DNA of 64,000 bases from Desulfosarcina alkanivorans (GTDB taxonomy: Bacteria; Desulfobacterota; Desulfobacteria; Desulfobacterales; Desulfosarcinaceae), in the NCBI RefSeq assembly GCF_009688945.1, contig NZ_AP021874.1, positions 806,001-870,000 of the forward strand. The letters run 5' to 3'. Both the position numbers and the translations under genes were made by a program. Positions 1 through 11,836 of this stretch are shown here, piece after piece. Numbering within the stretch: position 1 is the first letter of the stretch; each line of letters begins with the position of its first letter. The notes under the pieces are model-generated. The model was not told the origin of the DNA and searched no databases. It saw nothing but the letters and a program-made list of their open reading frames with translations.

Positions 1-31
1 GAGGTTCATGGTCGTAACGCCTATATTTATT

Positions 32-65
32 TATACATGGCCCGCAATTCAGCGGACCATGTATA
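32..65. repeat. Inverted repeat / hairpin upstream of manA
   Basis: TATACATGG (32-40) and CCATGTATA (57-65) are a perfect 9-base inverted repeat; CGC/GCG can pair further inside the loop. No T-run follows, so it is not a clear intrinsic terminator. It may end the transcript of a gene to the left of the window, act in the manA leader, or be an operator. Confidence 0.45.
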
Positions 66-120
66 CCAAGAGGCCACCGGTTAGTAAACCTCCCTTTGAC
101 GGGAAGATTCAGGATTGATC

Positions 121-1335
121 ATGCCCATTTACCGTCTCGAAAATGTTATCCAGCCCTATGCCTGGGGATCGACAACCGCCATTGCCGATCTGCTCGGGCT
201 GCCCGCCCCCTCACTTGAGCCCCAGGCGGAACTGTGGATGGGCACGCATCCCAAAGGCCCGTCTTCCGTGGTTTCGAATGCCGGCCGGATTTCGGTGCAG
301 CAGTTGATCGAGCGAAACCCCCACGACATCCTGGGCCCCGAAACCGCCGTGCGCTTCGGCAATGCCCTGCCGTATCTGTTCAAGGTGCTGGCGGCCGCCC
401 GGCCGCTTTCCATCCAGGCCCATCCCAGCAAGGCCCAGGCAAAAGCGGGGTTCTCAAGGGAGAATCGGGAGGGGAAGCCCCTGGATGCACCGGACCGCAA
501 CTATCGGGACGGGAACCACAAGCCGGAAATCATCTGCGCCCTGACCCCATTCTGGGGCCTGAACGGGTTCCGGAGCGCGTCGGCCGCCGTCAAGCTGCTG
601 GCTCCCGTATGTCCCGGGGTTCTCGAGGCAGGGCTTCAGGGGATGACCGCTTCTCGGGAGCAGGGGCTGAAGCCATTTTTCACGGCCATGATGACGCTGT
701 CTGACGGTCAGCGGCGGGCGGCTGCCCTGGAGGTGCTGGACCGGGCAGCGCCCCGGGCGGATTCATCTCCGGTTTACCGGTGGATGCTTGACCTGGCACA
801 CGCCTATCCGGCCGATATGGGCATTTTGGGTCCGGCATTGATGAACCTGGTCTGCCTGTCGCCGGGGCAGGCCATGTATCTGCCCGCCGGCCAGCTTCAT
901 GCCTACCTGGGTGGTGTGGGGATCGAGCTGATGGCCAATTCGGACAATGTGCTCAGGGGAGGCCTGACTCCCAAGCATGTGGATGTGCCCGAACTGCTCA
1001 GGGTGGTCCGTTTTGCAGAAACCCCCGTCAGGATTCTCGAGCCGGTTTCCCTGGGGCCTTGCGAATCCGGCTTCGATTGTCCGGCGGAGGAATTTTCTCT
1101 GGGGCGCATTGAGACCACCCGCGACAAGGAATACGTCTCACCTTCAACGAGAAGTGTGGAAATTCTCCTTTGCACCGCCGGCCAGGGCCGGCTCGTCCAC
1201 GGCGGCCGTGGAGAAAGCCTTTCCGTGAAAAAAGGGGACAGCTTCCTGGTGCCGGCCAGCCTCGGATCCTATTCGGTTCGCGGCAGCGTTACCCTTTACC
1301 GGGCAGCGGTGCCCCTGACATCCGGGCATCAATAA
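121..1335 (+). CDS. manA: Mannose-6-phosphate isomerase, class I
   Basis: Interconverts fructose-6-phosphate and mannose-6-phosphate in the cytoplasm, supplying mannose for surface polysaccharides. The protein is 404 residues, the usual length. Family motifs are the N-terminal YAWGS, QAHPSKAQA and the metal-site segment around HKPEIICAL, followed by YLPAGQLHAYLGG and a C-terminal cupin. ATG at 121 is preferred; an in-frame TTG at 115 would add two residues. The gene stands alone and its 3' end overlaps the convergent small gene at 1329 by seven bases. Confidence 0.93.
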   Translation: MPIYRLENVIQPYAWGSTTAIADLLGLPAPSLEPQAELWMGTHPKGPSSVVSNAGRISVQQLIERNPHDILGPETAVRFGNALPYLFKVLAAARPLSIQAHPSKAQAKAGFSRENREGKPLDAPDRNYRDGNHKPEIICALTPFWGLNGFRSASAAVKLLAPVCPGVLEAGLQGMTASREQGLKPFFTAMMTLSDGQRRAAALEVLDRAAPRADSSPVYRWMLDLAHAYPADMGILGPALMNLVCLSPGQAMYLPAGQLHAYLGGVGIELMANSDNVLRGGLTPKHVDVPELLRVVRFAETPVRILEPVSLGPCESGFDCPAEEFSLGRIETTRDKEYVSPSTRSVEILLCTAGQGRLVHGGRGESLSVKKGDSFLVPASLGSYSVRGSVTLYRAAVPLTSGHQ

Positions 1336-1544
1336 TTGTCAAGGTTGCGGGCAAATTCGTCGAAACCGGTTTCCAGAAGAAATTTCGAGATCAGGTCCGA
1401 CAGCGAATCGGCCGTGTCCACCCGATACCGGCCGCGTTCATCTGCACCGGCTTTCTTTTTTGCGTTGGCGACCACCGCTTGGAGGGATGTCGCAGACAGT
1501 TCAATATTGACGTGAACCCTGACCATCGGGCTGTTTTCCGGCAT
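1329..1544 (-). CDS. Small conserved-looking hypothetical protein, 71 aa
   Basis: I do not recognise this family. It is supported by an ATG preceded by GAGGTG at good spacing and by a plausible charged, soluble composition (VRVHVNIELSATSLQAVVANAKKK). The N-terminal half reads as a beta strand followed by a basic helix. It lies 29 bases beyond the stop of the 1574-2926 gene on the same strand, so the two probably share a transcript. Its last codons overlap the end of manA. Confidence 0.6.
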   Translation of the reverse strand: MPENSPMVRVHVNIELSATSLQAVVANAKKKAGADERGRYRVDTADSLSDLISKFLLETGFDEFARNLDNY

Positions 1545-1573
1545 GGTTGCACCTCGTCGATTAACGGCTGATT

Positions 1574-2926
1574 CTATTTAGGCGTTTCAATTTTTACGAT
1601 TCGGGTAACGGGCAGGCCGCCCATATCATCTTGTTTCGACTGACTGATGCCGGCCTTCGATGAAAGATCTGAAAGCCGGGTGAAAAAGTTCTGGAAAAAC
1701 TGCCCCTGGCGGTCGACGCCCATCACCATCTGGTCGATGAGTGATTTGGGCAGTTGACCGACGGCATCTTTGGTGATCCAGATTTCCCCCTTTGCGGCGA
1801 CGGCGGAAAGAAGGGACGATTGGTCGGAAGCACCGCCGGGAATCATGAGTTCCATTGAGCCGGCCGGTTCCGGTGCCGACAGGTCATCCGTTCCGTGGCT
1901 GATGCCGACGTTCATGCAGATTTCGTAAGCCCACCCCATTTCCGGCTTTGATTTTTCCTGCAGGGATTGCATACGGTCGTTTAACCGCGTGGCACAGCAG
2001 ATGGCGCTGAAGATCGGATTCCTTCCGGCATTTTTGGTAAACATATAGAGGAGTTCAGCCCCCTGACCGCCTGCCCGGACGCCGCCGAGGGATTTTGCCG
2101 CGCCATCGGCTTCCTCCCCGATCCGATTCATCAATTTGAAAAACACATCGGGGAGCATGCTCTCGGCGATGCGGTGAGACGCGTTCAGCCGTGCTGACAA
2201 TATGCAGATGGCTTTTTTCTCGTCAGTGGATTCAACAGTCCCGGCGATGGCGTCAGGCTTCCTGTCGCCGGTCGCCATGGGATGCCAGAGATCCTTGCGG
2301 ATCAGGAAGAGGGTGCCTTCTCCGGAAGCGATGCCAAAAATACGCAGGGGCGGTTCGGTGCCGGCTTCATTTCCCATGAGCATGCAGCTGTCAATCTGAA
2401 ACGGGTGAACCGCTTCGGTGTCGGATGACCGGATGTCCATGTGGGCGGTGTGTTCTCCAGAGAGAAAAACGGTTCCCGAATCAAAGGTGTCCCGGGGCGT
2501 CAGGCGGCGCAGCAGAACGTATACGAATGAAAAAAAGGTCTGCCAGTCACACAGTGCGTCCCTGATGGCAGGCTTGATCAGCAGGCTGAACACATTGGCG
2601 GTGGAACCGGATTCACGTTCCCGTGCCAGGGCCCGCGAAAAGGCGTCTGCACCGCCCGGGGCGATCCAGCGAAGGCATAATTCTCTGTCTACGAAGAAAG
2701 CGGGTTCGCCGATCTGATCCGATGAAAAGGAGATCGGCCCGAAAGCCGACCCGGTTTTCAGGGACGGACGGTGCCCGGACGCGTCGGGGCCGGCGGGCGT
2801 GGATGACGCTGAAGGCGGAGCCGCTCCGGAATCCGGCTGGTCCTCAGAAATAGGCCCGGTGTGCATGTTGAATCGTTGGGCGATTTCGTCCATCGGGTGG
2901 CTGGCGGGCGCGTTTTCCTCTGACAT
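1574..2926 (-). CDS. Possible PAS plus degenerate class III cyclase-fold protein
   Basis: Starting at the MSEENAP methionine gives 450 residues; an upstream in-frame start at 3022 would add 32 residues of poor composition. Residues 1-60 are Pro/Ser-rich and disordered. A PAS-like stretch (EPAFFVDRELCLRWI) follows near residue 75. From about residue 240 the pattern resembles a class III nucleotidyl cyclase: ICILSARLN at the first metal strand, GGQGAELLYMF at the GDG region, MNVGISHG at the IGINTG strand, and AAKGEIWITKDAV near the end. The metal-binding Asp residues are not in the expected places, so catalysis is doubtful. The cyclase assignment is my inference from spacing; the PAS call is weak. 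Confidence 0.55.
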   Translation of the reverse strand: MSEENAPASHPMDEIAQRFNMHTGPISEDQPDSGAAPPSASSTPAGPDASGHRPSLKTGSAFGPISFSSDQIGEPAFFVDRELCLRWIAPGGADAFSRALARERESGSTANVFSLLIKPAIRDALCDWQTFFSFVYVLLRRLTPRDTFDSGTVFLSGEHTAHMDIRSSDTEAVHPFQIDSCMLMGNEAGTEPPLRIFGIASGEGTLFLIRKDLWHPMATGDRKPDAIAGTVESTDEKKAICILSARLNASHRIAESMLPDVFFKLMNRIGEEADGAAKSLGGVRAGGQGAELLYMFTKNAGRNPIFSAICCATRLNDRMQSLQEKSKPEMGWAYEICMNVGISHGTDDLSAPEPAGSMELMIPGGASDQSSLLSAVAAKGEIWITKDAVGQLPKSLIDQMVMGVDRQGQFFQNFFTRLSDLSSKAGISQSKQDDMGGLPVTRIVKIETPK

Positions 2927-3225
2927 GGTGGCTCGTTTCTGTGTGGTGATGGCCGCGTGCAGTCGGGCCCTGTTTTCCGGGTTTTTGGGAAACGAGGCCC
3001 TCGGGATCAGGTCAGATGGCACGGTGATTCAGGGAGTCCGCCACCATGCAATCTGACACCCGTTTATCGGGGAAATGGGAAAAATCGTCAAGGAAAAAAG
3101 ATCCCTCCGGCGGGCCCATTTTTTCAGCGGCATTCGGCATTCCATTGACAATCAACGGCTTATCTCCTAAACCCGGACAGCGACGCATTGCCGTAAATGA
3201 AAAACCTCAACGTGCGGTCCTCGAA

Positions 3226-3837
3226 ATGAACGAATACCAGCAGGAGCAGCTCGACGCATTGAAAATGGTCAGGCACGGACTGATGCAGCTCGGCGAGGCC
3301 CGGAGAAAAAAACTCATCGAAACGGTGGGTGACTACATGCAGTTCAGGCGGTTGGTGGATGATTTCCTGAACCGCTACTTCAATGAGATCTGTACCCGGA
3401 CCTGCTACCAGAGCCGGACCAGTGCCTGTTGCGCCAGGGACAGTATCATTACCTTTTTTGCCGATACGGTGATCGACGCCCTGCACGCGACGCCGGCGCA
3501 GCTGGATCGACTGGAGACGAAACTGTGCCGGGTGAACGCGGGGCATCGTTGCGTCTATCTGGGAAGCGAAGGCTGTGTCTGGACGGTTCGGCCTGTGGTC
3601 TGCGCCATGTTTCTGTGCGACCGTGCCATGGACACCGTATTCAGACGCGCCCCCGAGGCGAAAGGTCTGTGGGCGTCCCTGCGCCGGCAGGAAAAAAAGT
3701 TCAAATGGCCGGACCGTCCGGTGCTTTTTGACGACCTGGAAAAGGTGTTCCTCGATATGGGCTGCCAGTCCACGCTCATGCACCTGAATCTGAGTCCGGG
3801 ACTGCTGCGGGTCAAGAAAAATGCCGGGTTGATGTAA
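3226..3837 (+). CDS. YkgJ-like cysteine-cluster protein
   Basis: A 203-residue cytoplasmic protein with the arrangement of the YkgJ/Fe-S-or-zinc cluster family: CTRTCYQ, then SACCARD, then CVYLGSEGCVWTVRPVVCAMFLC. The RP-x-x-C tail is characteristic. The cysteines probably bind iron-sulfur or zinc; no substrate is known. I chose ATG 3226; the frame stays open to 3046, but the extra 60 residues look like leader sequence. It is divergent from the 1574-2926 gene (300-base gap) and its stop lies six bases from the convergent aconitase gene. Confidence 0.7.
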   Translation: MNEYQQEQLDALKMVRHGLMQLGEARRKKLIETVGDYMQFRRLVDDFLNRYFNEICTRTCYQSRTSACCARDSIITFFADTVIDALHATPAQLDRLETKLCRVNAGHRCVYLGSEGCVWTVRPVVCAMFLCDRAMDTVFRRAPEAKGLWASLRRQEKKFKWPDRPVLFDDLEKVFLDMGCQSTLMHLNLSPGLLRVKKNAGLM

Positions 3838-3843
3838 TCCGTC

Positions 3844-6588
<2,745 letters not shown>

Positions 6589-6924
6589 GGCAAGGTCCTT
6601 TTCGGGTTGCTTGGAACTTGAACGTGGTCGAAAGAAAAATGTGACGAATGGCCTGAAACACTTGTCTGCGAAACGGGGATCTGCTGGGAAATGATCAGAT
6701 TGCCCTAAATCTAAAGAAAATCGCCGGGCAGGGCAAGAAAAAAAGGGAAGAAAAAATGGCCGTCTGAACAACCGGGCAGGAAAATGGCCGCCTTGTGGAC
6801 GACGGTTTCCACCGGTAGTTGGTTTGACGCTTGACAAAAAAACTGCCATGGACCATGTGGGGGGGGCTGCGAAAGCAGCACAGGAAGGCCGATTCTAATA
6901 ATCAACAGGGGGAAAAGGTTACGG
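6589..6924. other. Intergenic region between divergent acnA and rlmD
   Basis: The 336 bases hold the start regions of both genes. An A-rich tract (about 6715-6760) and two overlapping TTGAC hexamers near 6826-6838 are visible, but I could not pair them with a convincing -10 box. The GGGGGAAAAGG before 6925 is an adequate ribosome-binding site for rlmD. I see no small gene here. Confidence 0.4.
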
Positions 6925-8316
6925 ATGGCCGTGAAAAAGAAACAGATTATCGAATGCGAGGTCATCGATGTGGCCTTCGGCGGCAAGGGACTGGCCAAGA
7001 TCGACGGTTTTGCCGTCTTCATCGATCAGACCGTTACCGGGGATCGGGTCGCCGCCCGCATCATCCGGAAAAAACGCAACTACGCCGAGGCCGTGGTCCA
7101 GGAACTGCTGACGCCCTCGCCCCTGCGCGTGGCGCCGCCGTGTCCCTACAGCGGATTTTGCGGGGGATGCAAATGGCAGTTTATCGATTACCCGCACCAG
7201 CTGGATTTGAAACGCCGCCATGTGGCCGAATCACTGGAACACATCGCAATGCTGGGCGGAACCGCCGTTCATCCGACCCTGCCGTCGGATCATGTATTCG
7301 GCTACCGCAATAAAATGGAGTTTTCCTGCTCGGACCGCCGCTGGCTGATGCCCCACGAAATGGGAACGGACGCGGATATCAGCTTTGCCCTCGGACTGCA
7401 TGTGCCCGGCACCTTCCACAAGGTGCTGGACACCCGGGCCTGTCTGTTGCAGCCGGAGGCGGGAAACCGGATACTCGATGCCGTGCGCACTTACATGCGT
7501 GCCTCTGACCGGCCGGTATACGGGCTGCGCACCCACGAAGGCTTCTGGCGGTTTCTCATGCTCCGGCATTCGGCGGCCCATGACCGGTGGATGGTCAACG
7601 TCGTCACCGCCGCGGAGGATCGTGAGGCGGTCCAGCCCCTGGCCGATCTCGTCCGGGATCAATTTCCCGAAGTGGTTTCCGTGGTCAACAACATTACCGC
7701 CAGACGCTCGGGCGTGGCCATCGGCGAGCGGGAAATCCACCTGGCCGGCGAGCCGGTCCTAACGGACCGGATCGGTGATTTTGATTTCGATATTTCGGCC
7801 AATTCTTTTTTTCAGACCAACACCCGTGGTGCACAGAGACTCTACGAAACGGTGGGGCGCTACGCTGCCCTGGAGGGTCATGAAACGGTTCTGGATCTGT
7901 ACTGCGGCACCGGCACCATTGCCATCTGGCTGGCCCGTATGGCCGGTGAGGTGATCGGGCTGGAGCTGGTAGCCAGTGCCGTGGCCGATGCCCGCAAGAA
8001 CTGCCGCACCAACGGCATCGACAACTGCCGGTTTATCCTCGGGGATATCAAGGATACCCTGGCGTCCATCGAAACGGTTCCGGACCTGCTGGTTATCGAT
8101 CCTCCCCGCGCCGGAATGCACAAAGATGTGGTCGGGCAGGTGGTTAAAATGGCACCGGAGAAAATTGTCTATGTCTCCTGCAATCCGGCCACCCTGGCCA
8201 GGGATGTACTGGCACTCAAGGAGATCTACGACGTGGAAGCGGTGCAGCCGGTGGACATGTTCCCCCACACCTTTCATATCGAATCCGTGGCCCGGCTGGT
8301 GAAAAAAAAGGGATGA
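6925..8316 (+). CDS. rlmD: 23S rRNA (uracil-C5)-methyltransferase, RlmD/TrmA family
   Basis: An S-adenosylmethionine-dependent RNA m5U methyltransferase of 463 residues. An N-terminal TRAM domain (to about residue 60) is followed by the iron-sulfur cysteines in CPYSGFCGGCKWQ (about residues 72-83). The SAM motif is DLYCGTGTIAIWLA, with IDPPRAGMH and VSCNPATLARD carrying the catalytic Cys. Whether the target is U1939, U747 or tRNA cannot be settled by reading; the iron-sulfur motif favours RlmD over TrmA. It is transcribed away from acnA and appears monocistronic. Confidence 0.9.
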   Translation: MAVKKKQIIECEVIDVAFGGKGLAKIDGFAVFIDQTVTGDRVAARIIRKKRNYAEAVVQELLTPSPLRVAPPCPYSGFCGGCKWQFIDYPHQLDLKRRHVAESLEHIAMLGGTAVHPTLPSDHVFGYRNKMEFSCSDRRWLMPHEMGTDADISFALGLHVPGTFHKVLDTRACLLQPEAGNRILDAVRTYMRASDRPVYGLRTHEGFWRFLMLRHSAAHDRWMVNVVTAAEDREAVQPLADLVRDQFPEVVSVVNNITARRSGVAIGEREIHLAGEPVLTDRIGDFDFDISANSFFQTNTRGAQRLYETVGRYAALEGHETVLDLYCGTGTIAIWLARMAGEVIGLELVASAVADARKNCRTNGIDNCRFILGDIKDTLASIETVPDLLVIDPPRAGMHKDVVGQVVKMAPEKIVYVSCNPATLARDVLALKEIYDVEAVQPVDMFPHTFHIESVARLVKKKG

Positions 8317-8468
8317 AATCGATCTTAAAAACGTCCATGGGGAAATATCGGAAGCCATCGACGATGAGTGGCGGCGAGGGGGCTGTGGATGAAATTCGGG
8401 AGGGTTGTCTGACGGCGGCGGACGGTTTGTCAGAATCGATACCTCTGGAAAAGAGTTGTTAATTTAAG

Positions 8469-8481
8469 TTAACTGCGTTAA
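8469..8481. promoter_or_regulatory. Candidate operator upstream of tetR-type gene
   Basis: TTAACTGCGTTAA is a perfect 5-3-5 palindrome, and an overlapping GTTAA-N6-TTAAC lies just before it. The site is 80 bases upstream of the TetR-family start, where an autoregulatory operator would be expected. It is short and could be chance. Confidence 0.35.
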
Positions 8482-8560
8482 TGATTCTACCCGTAGCAAC
8501 GGCATCCCGGAACGGATGGTGGCATTGAGGCCATTTAACTGAACCTGCAGGAGCGCACCC

Positions 8561-9178
8561 ATGTCGACATTTCAGAAATTACGTAAAGAAGAGCGTGAAA
8601 CGCGAAAAAGCCTGATCATCGATGCTGCCATGGACCTGTTCAGTCAAAAAGATTTTCACAATATCGGCATGCGGGATATTGCCAAACGGGCCGGCATATC
8701 GGCCGCCGCCATTTATCGCTATTTTCCCAGCCGTGACGACGTCTTCGTTGAGGCCCTGGTCCGCCACATGAAAGTGGTGGAGGAACTGTTTGAAAAAAGG
8801 GTTAAAGAGGGCCGCACCTCACTGGAAGAACTGGCCATGGGAAGTGTGGACTATCTGCTGGAAAATGAATCCGTATTCCAGATGATGGGCCATTTTATGA
8901 TTTCCGGTCAAATCCAGCCCAAGGCGCTGGAGCGATATAACACCATGCAGCGCAATTTTCTCGACATTTTGGAAAAGGTGAACAATCAGACCGATATCGG
9001 CATGAACAACCGCCTGGTCACGCACGCCATCTATGCGTCCGTGACCGGCGTGGTCATGTCTTTCAGAAATTATCCAGGCCGATCGCCCGAGGAGATCAAA
9101 CGCCACATTCATCGCCTTGTCCGTATCCTCAGCAGCGTTTTTACGACGGGCAGCATTCCCGAAAACCTCAGTCGATAG
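8561..9178 (+). CDS. TetR/AcrR family transcriptional regulator
   Basis: A 205-residue DNA-binding repressor. Its N-terminal helix-turn-helix reads ETRKSLIIDAAMDLFSQKDF, then MRDIAKRAGISAAAIYRYFPSRDDVFVEAL, the standard TetR signature. The C-terminal ligand-binding half is unlike any I recognise. AGGAGCG precedes the ATG. It lies about 100 bases upstream of, and codirectional with, the TRAP operon that starts at 9282, so control of that operon is a reasonable inference. A palindrome at 8469-8481 may be its operator. Confidence 0.9.
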   Translation: MSTFQKLRKEERETRKSLIIDAAMDLFSQKDFHNIGMRDIAKRAGISAAAIYRYFPSRDDVFVEALVRHMKVVEELFEKRVKEGRTSLEELAMGSVDYLLENESVFQMMGHFMISGQIQPKALERYNTMQRNFLDILEKVNNQTDIGMNNRLVTHAIYASVTGVVMSFRNYPGRSPEEIKRHIHRLVRILSSVFTTGSIPENLSR

Positions 9179-9281
9179 GATCGGACCGGATTTTTCCCCT
9201 CCCGCCGAAAGCTGAATCCCGGAATGATCGACATGCAGCCGGGCTCTCAGATTCGAGCTGTTTGCCAGGCAGGTGTAAATT

Positions 9282-10208
9282 ATGCTGATCGCAAGATATG
9301 TGCTGCTGGTGTGCATGACCGCGGCAGTGATCGCCTGTTCGCCAAAAACGATCATGGTCGGTCAAATGACCGATCTGGTGGACGACGGCATGATCGCTTT
9401 CGAGCGTGACGACGATCTGCAGCTGTTAGAAAACGCCATCCCGGCCAACATCAAACTGCTGGAGGCCCTGCTGGCGAACAGCCCCGATAATCGCCGGCTG
9501 ATCACCCTGCTGTCCCGGTTTTACGGAAGCTATGCATTCGGGTTTGTGGAAACCCGGCTGGAGGAGCGGTTATTCGCTGGCCCTGCCGGCAGATCACGGG
9601 GGCCGGAGACCGATCGGCTGAAAGATCAGCTGAACCGCTGCTACCTGAAGGGTGCCGGCTATGCCCTGATGGCCCTGGAAAAAAGTGTGCCGGGTGCGGC
9701 GGACGCATTCCGCCAGGTCGATACCATCGGGCCCTATCTGGAACGGCTGGGAGACCGCCAGGTGGCAGCGCTTTTCTGGTACGGATTCAACCTCGGGGCC
9801 TGGGTCAACCGCAACCTCGATTCCGTGCGGGCCGTATCCCGGGCACACCTGGCCCGTCAGGTCATGGAGCGGGTGGCAGAAATAAATCCCGTCTATCACC
9901 ACGCAGGTGCCCATCTTTTCCTGATGGCCTATTTCGGTTCCCGGCCGCCCATGATGGGCGGCAGCCAGGAGAAAGCCCGCGGGCACTATCGGCGATTGAA
10001 ACAGATTGCCGGCGACGCATACCTGCTGGCGGACCTTTTTTATGGCCGCTACTGTCTGCCACAGCAGCAGGCCAGGGACGCCTTTGTCGATCTGATGCAG
10101 CGGATCGTCGACCATCCAACCGGTGAGTGTGATGTTTCCCTTTACAATGCCATTGCCGGTCGCCGGGCCGCCATTTATCTTTCCGCCGTGGATTTGCTGT
10201 TTGAATGA
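9282..10208 (+). CDS. TRAP-associated lipoprotein, TatT (T-component) family
   Basis: This 308-residue protein has a lipoprotein signal peptide with lipobox VIAC (Cys19), so it should be an anchored periplasmic protein. The body is all helical, with the TPR-like pattern of the T-component described from Treponema: the FYGSYAFGFVE segment, AALFWYGFNLGAWVN, and the conserved AGAHLFLMAYFGSRPPMMGG. These proteins partner DctP-type binding proteins, and the next three genes are exactly such a TRAP set, which supports the call. The gap to dctP is about 130 bases. Confidence 0.85.
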   Translation: MLIARYVLLVCMTAAVIACSPKTIMVGQMTDLVDDGMIAFERDDDLQLLENAIPANIKLLEALLANSPDNRRLITLLSRFYGSYAFGFVETRLEERLFAGPAGRSRGPETDRLKDQLNRCYLKGAGYALMALEKSVPGAADAFRQVDTIGPYLERLGDRQVAALFWYGFNLGAWVNRNLDSVRAVSRAHLARQVMERVAEINPVYHHAGAHLFLMAYFGSRPPMMGGSQEKARGHYRRLKQIAGDAYLLADLFYGRYCLPQQQARDAFVDLMQRIVDHPTGECDVSLYNAIAGRRAAIYLSAVDLLFE

Positions 10209-10340
10209 ACATCGAAATATGAGATAGATAAGACTGCGATGGGGATCTGAAGTGAATTTTCCCGACTATCCCTGAAGCACCAGCCCTTCTCCCGCTTCCG
10301 GTCCATCCATCCCCCATAGCTCGGTCATCGGAGGGGTTGC

Positions 10341-11351
10341 ATGAAACGCGTCCTTGTTTTTTTCAGCATGATCGTCTGGCTGCTCCTGTCCTGCAGCGCA
10401 TCGGTGCTTGCCGGTCCCGTTGAAATCAAAATTGCCGTGGTAATGCCCGAGGGCAGTACCTGGACCAACACCCTGCATGCCTTTGCCGATTCGGTAAAAA
10501 AAGAAACCCGTGGCGATGCGGCCATTAAAATCTATGCCGGCGGTGTCAGCGGCGACGAGGTGGATGTGCTCAGGAAGATGCGCGCCAATCGCCTCCATGC
10601 CGGCGGGTTTTCCGGGGTGGGCCTGGGGCTTGTCCTGCCGGAGATACGTGTTCTCGAAGCACCCCTGCTTTTCGACACGCCCGAAGAGATCGATTTCGTC
10701 AAAGAAGCGCTGTTCGATGATTTTTCCGCCCGATTTGACGAGAAGGGATATGTCCTGCTGGGATTTGCCGAAGCCGGCTTCGTCTACCTGTTTTCCAAAC
10801 AGCGCATCGACAGCCTGGACAACCTTCAACAAACCAAAATGTGGGTGTGGAAAGGGGACCGGGTCGCAGAAAATTTCCTGGATGCCTTCGGCGTCCCGGC
10901 CTATCCTCTTCAACTGGCCGACGTCAATACCGGACTTGAGACGGGGATGATTGATTCATTTTATTCTCCGCCACTTGCATCGGTCGCCTTCCAGTGGTAC
11001 GCGAGGGTCAGATACATGCTCGATTTTCCCATGGTCAACAGTACCGGTGCCCTGTTGATGACTAAACGCGCCTTCCTGCGCCTGAGCCCCGAAAATCGGG
11101 AAATCGTGCGCCGCCTGGCCAGAACCTACTGCGACAGACTGGTCGCGCTGACCCGCAGGGACAACGCCGAGGCGCTTCAGGTGCTAGGTGAGGCCGGAAT
11201 TGAACTGATCCCGCCGACCCGTGAGCAGGTTGCATCGTTCAGAAAAAGCGCTGAAAAGAATTACCGGACCAGTATCCCGTCCCTATATTCGGAGGAATTG
11301 TTCGACCGGGTCCGCGGATTGATTGACGACCATCGGAAGACGGAAAAATGA
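10341..11351 (+). CDS. dctP: TRAP transporter substrate-binding protein, DctP family
   Basis: A periplasmic solute-binding protein of 336 residues with a clear signal peptide (MKRVLVFFSMIVWLLLSCSA...). The mature start (VEIKIAVVMPEGSTWTNTLH) and the downstream KMWVWKGDR and NTGLETGMIDSFYSPP segments are typical of DctP. In the KMWVWKGDR motif, Trp replaces the frequent Arg that pairs with a carboxylate ligand, so the substrate need not be a simple organic acid. GGAGG precedes the ATG. Its stop overlaps dctQ (ATGA). Confidence 0.9.
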   Translation: MKRVLVFFSMIVWLLLSCSASVLAGPVEIKIAVVMPEGSTWTNTLHAFADSVKKETRGDAAIKIYAGGVSGDEVDVLRKMRANRLHAGGFSGVGLGLVLPEIRVLEAPLLFDTPEEIDFVKEALFDDFSARFDEKGYVLLGFAEAGFVYLFSKQRIDSLDNLQQTKMWVWKGDRVAENFLDAFGVPAYPLQLADVNTGLETGMIDSFYSPPLASVAFQWYARVRYMLDFPMVNSTGALLMTKRAFLRLSPENREIVRRLARTYCDRLVALTRRDNAEALQVLGEAGIELIPPTREQVASFRKSAEKNYRTSIPSLYSEELFDRVRGLIDDHRKTEK

Positions 11352-11836
11352 TCAACACCATCCGACGGCTGGACGACGCCATGGCGTCGATCGAAAAAAG
11401 CGCTGTCCTGCTGTGCTTTTCAATCCTGGTCCTTTTTATCGTCATCACCATCCTCTCCCGTAATGTTTGGCATCTCCCCTCCCATCAGCTTTTCGAAGCA
11501 GGACCCCGCCTGGTCCTCTGGCTGGCATTACTGGGCGCCTCCCTGGCGTTGAAACGGCAGCGGCATATCCGGCTGGAACTGGCGCTGCGCCACTGCAGCC
11601 CGCGCGTCCGCACGGGTGCTGGGGTTGTGTCCGGCCTTTTCGGGGCTTTGGTGATGGGCGTCCTTTTTGCCGCTTCGCTGGCCTTCGTCCAAAATGAAAT
11701 CGCCATGTTCGGTGCCTGGGGGCGGCTCTCGGTTATTTTCCCGATTTTCTTCGGGATGGCGGCGTTTCGCTACCTGGCCGGCATCCTTTACCGATTGGCG
11801 CCCGAACCCACCCGGCAGGCCAGACCGATCCGATGA
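11348..11836 (+). CDS. dctQ: TRAP transporter small permease, DctQ family
   Basis: A 162-residue membrane protein with four predicted segments: about residues 18-38 (AVLLCFSILVLFIVITILS), 52-68, 94-114 and 130-148. It forms the permease with DctM. It overlaps dctP upstream and dctM downstream by the four-base ATGA arrangement, so the three are translationally coupled. Confidence 0.88.
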   Translation: MINTIRRLDDAMASIEKSAVLLCFSILVLFIVITILSRNVWHLPSHQLFEAGPRLVLWLALLGASLALKRQRHIRLELALRHCSPRVRTGAGVVSGLFGALVMGVLFAASLAFVQNEIAMFGAWGRLSVIFPIFFGMAAFRYLAGILYRLAPEPTRQARPIR

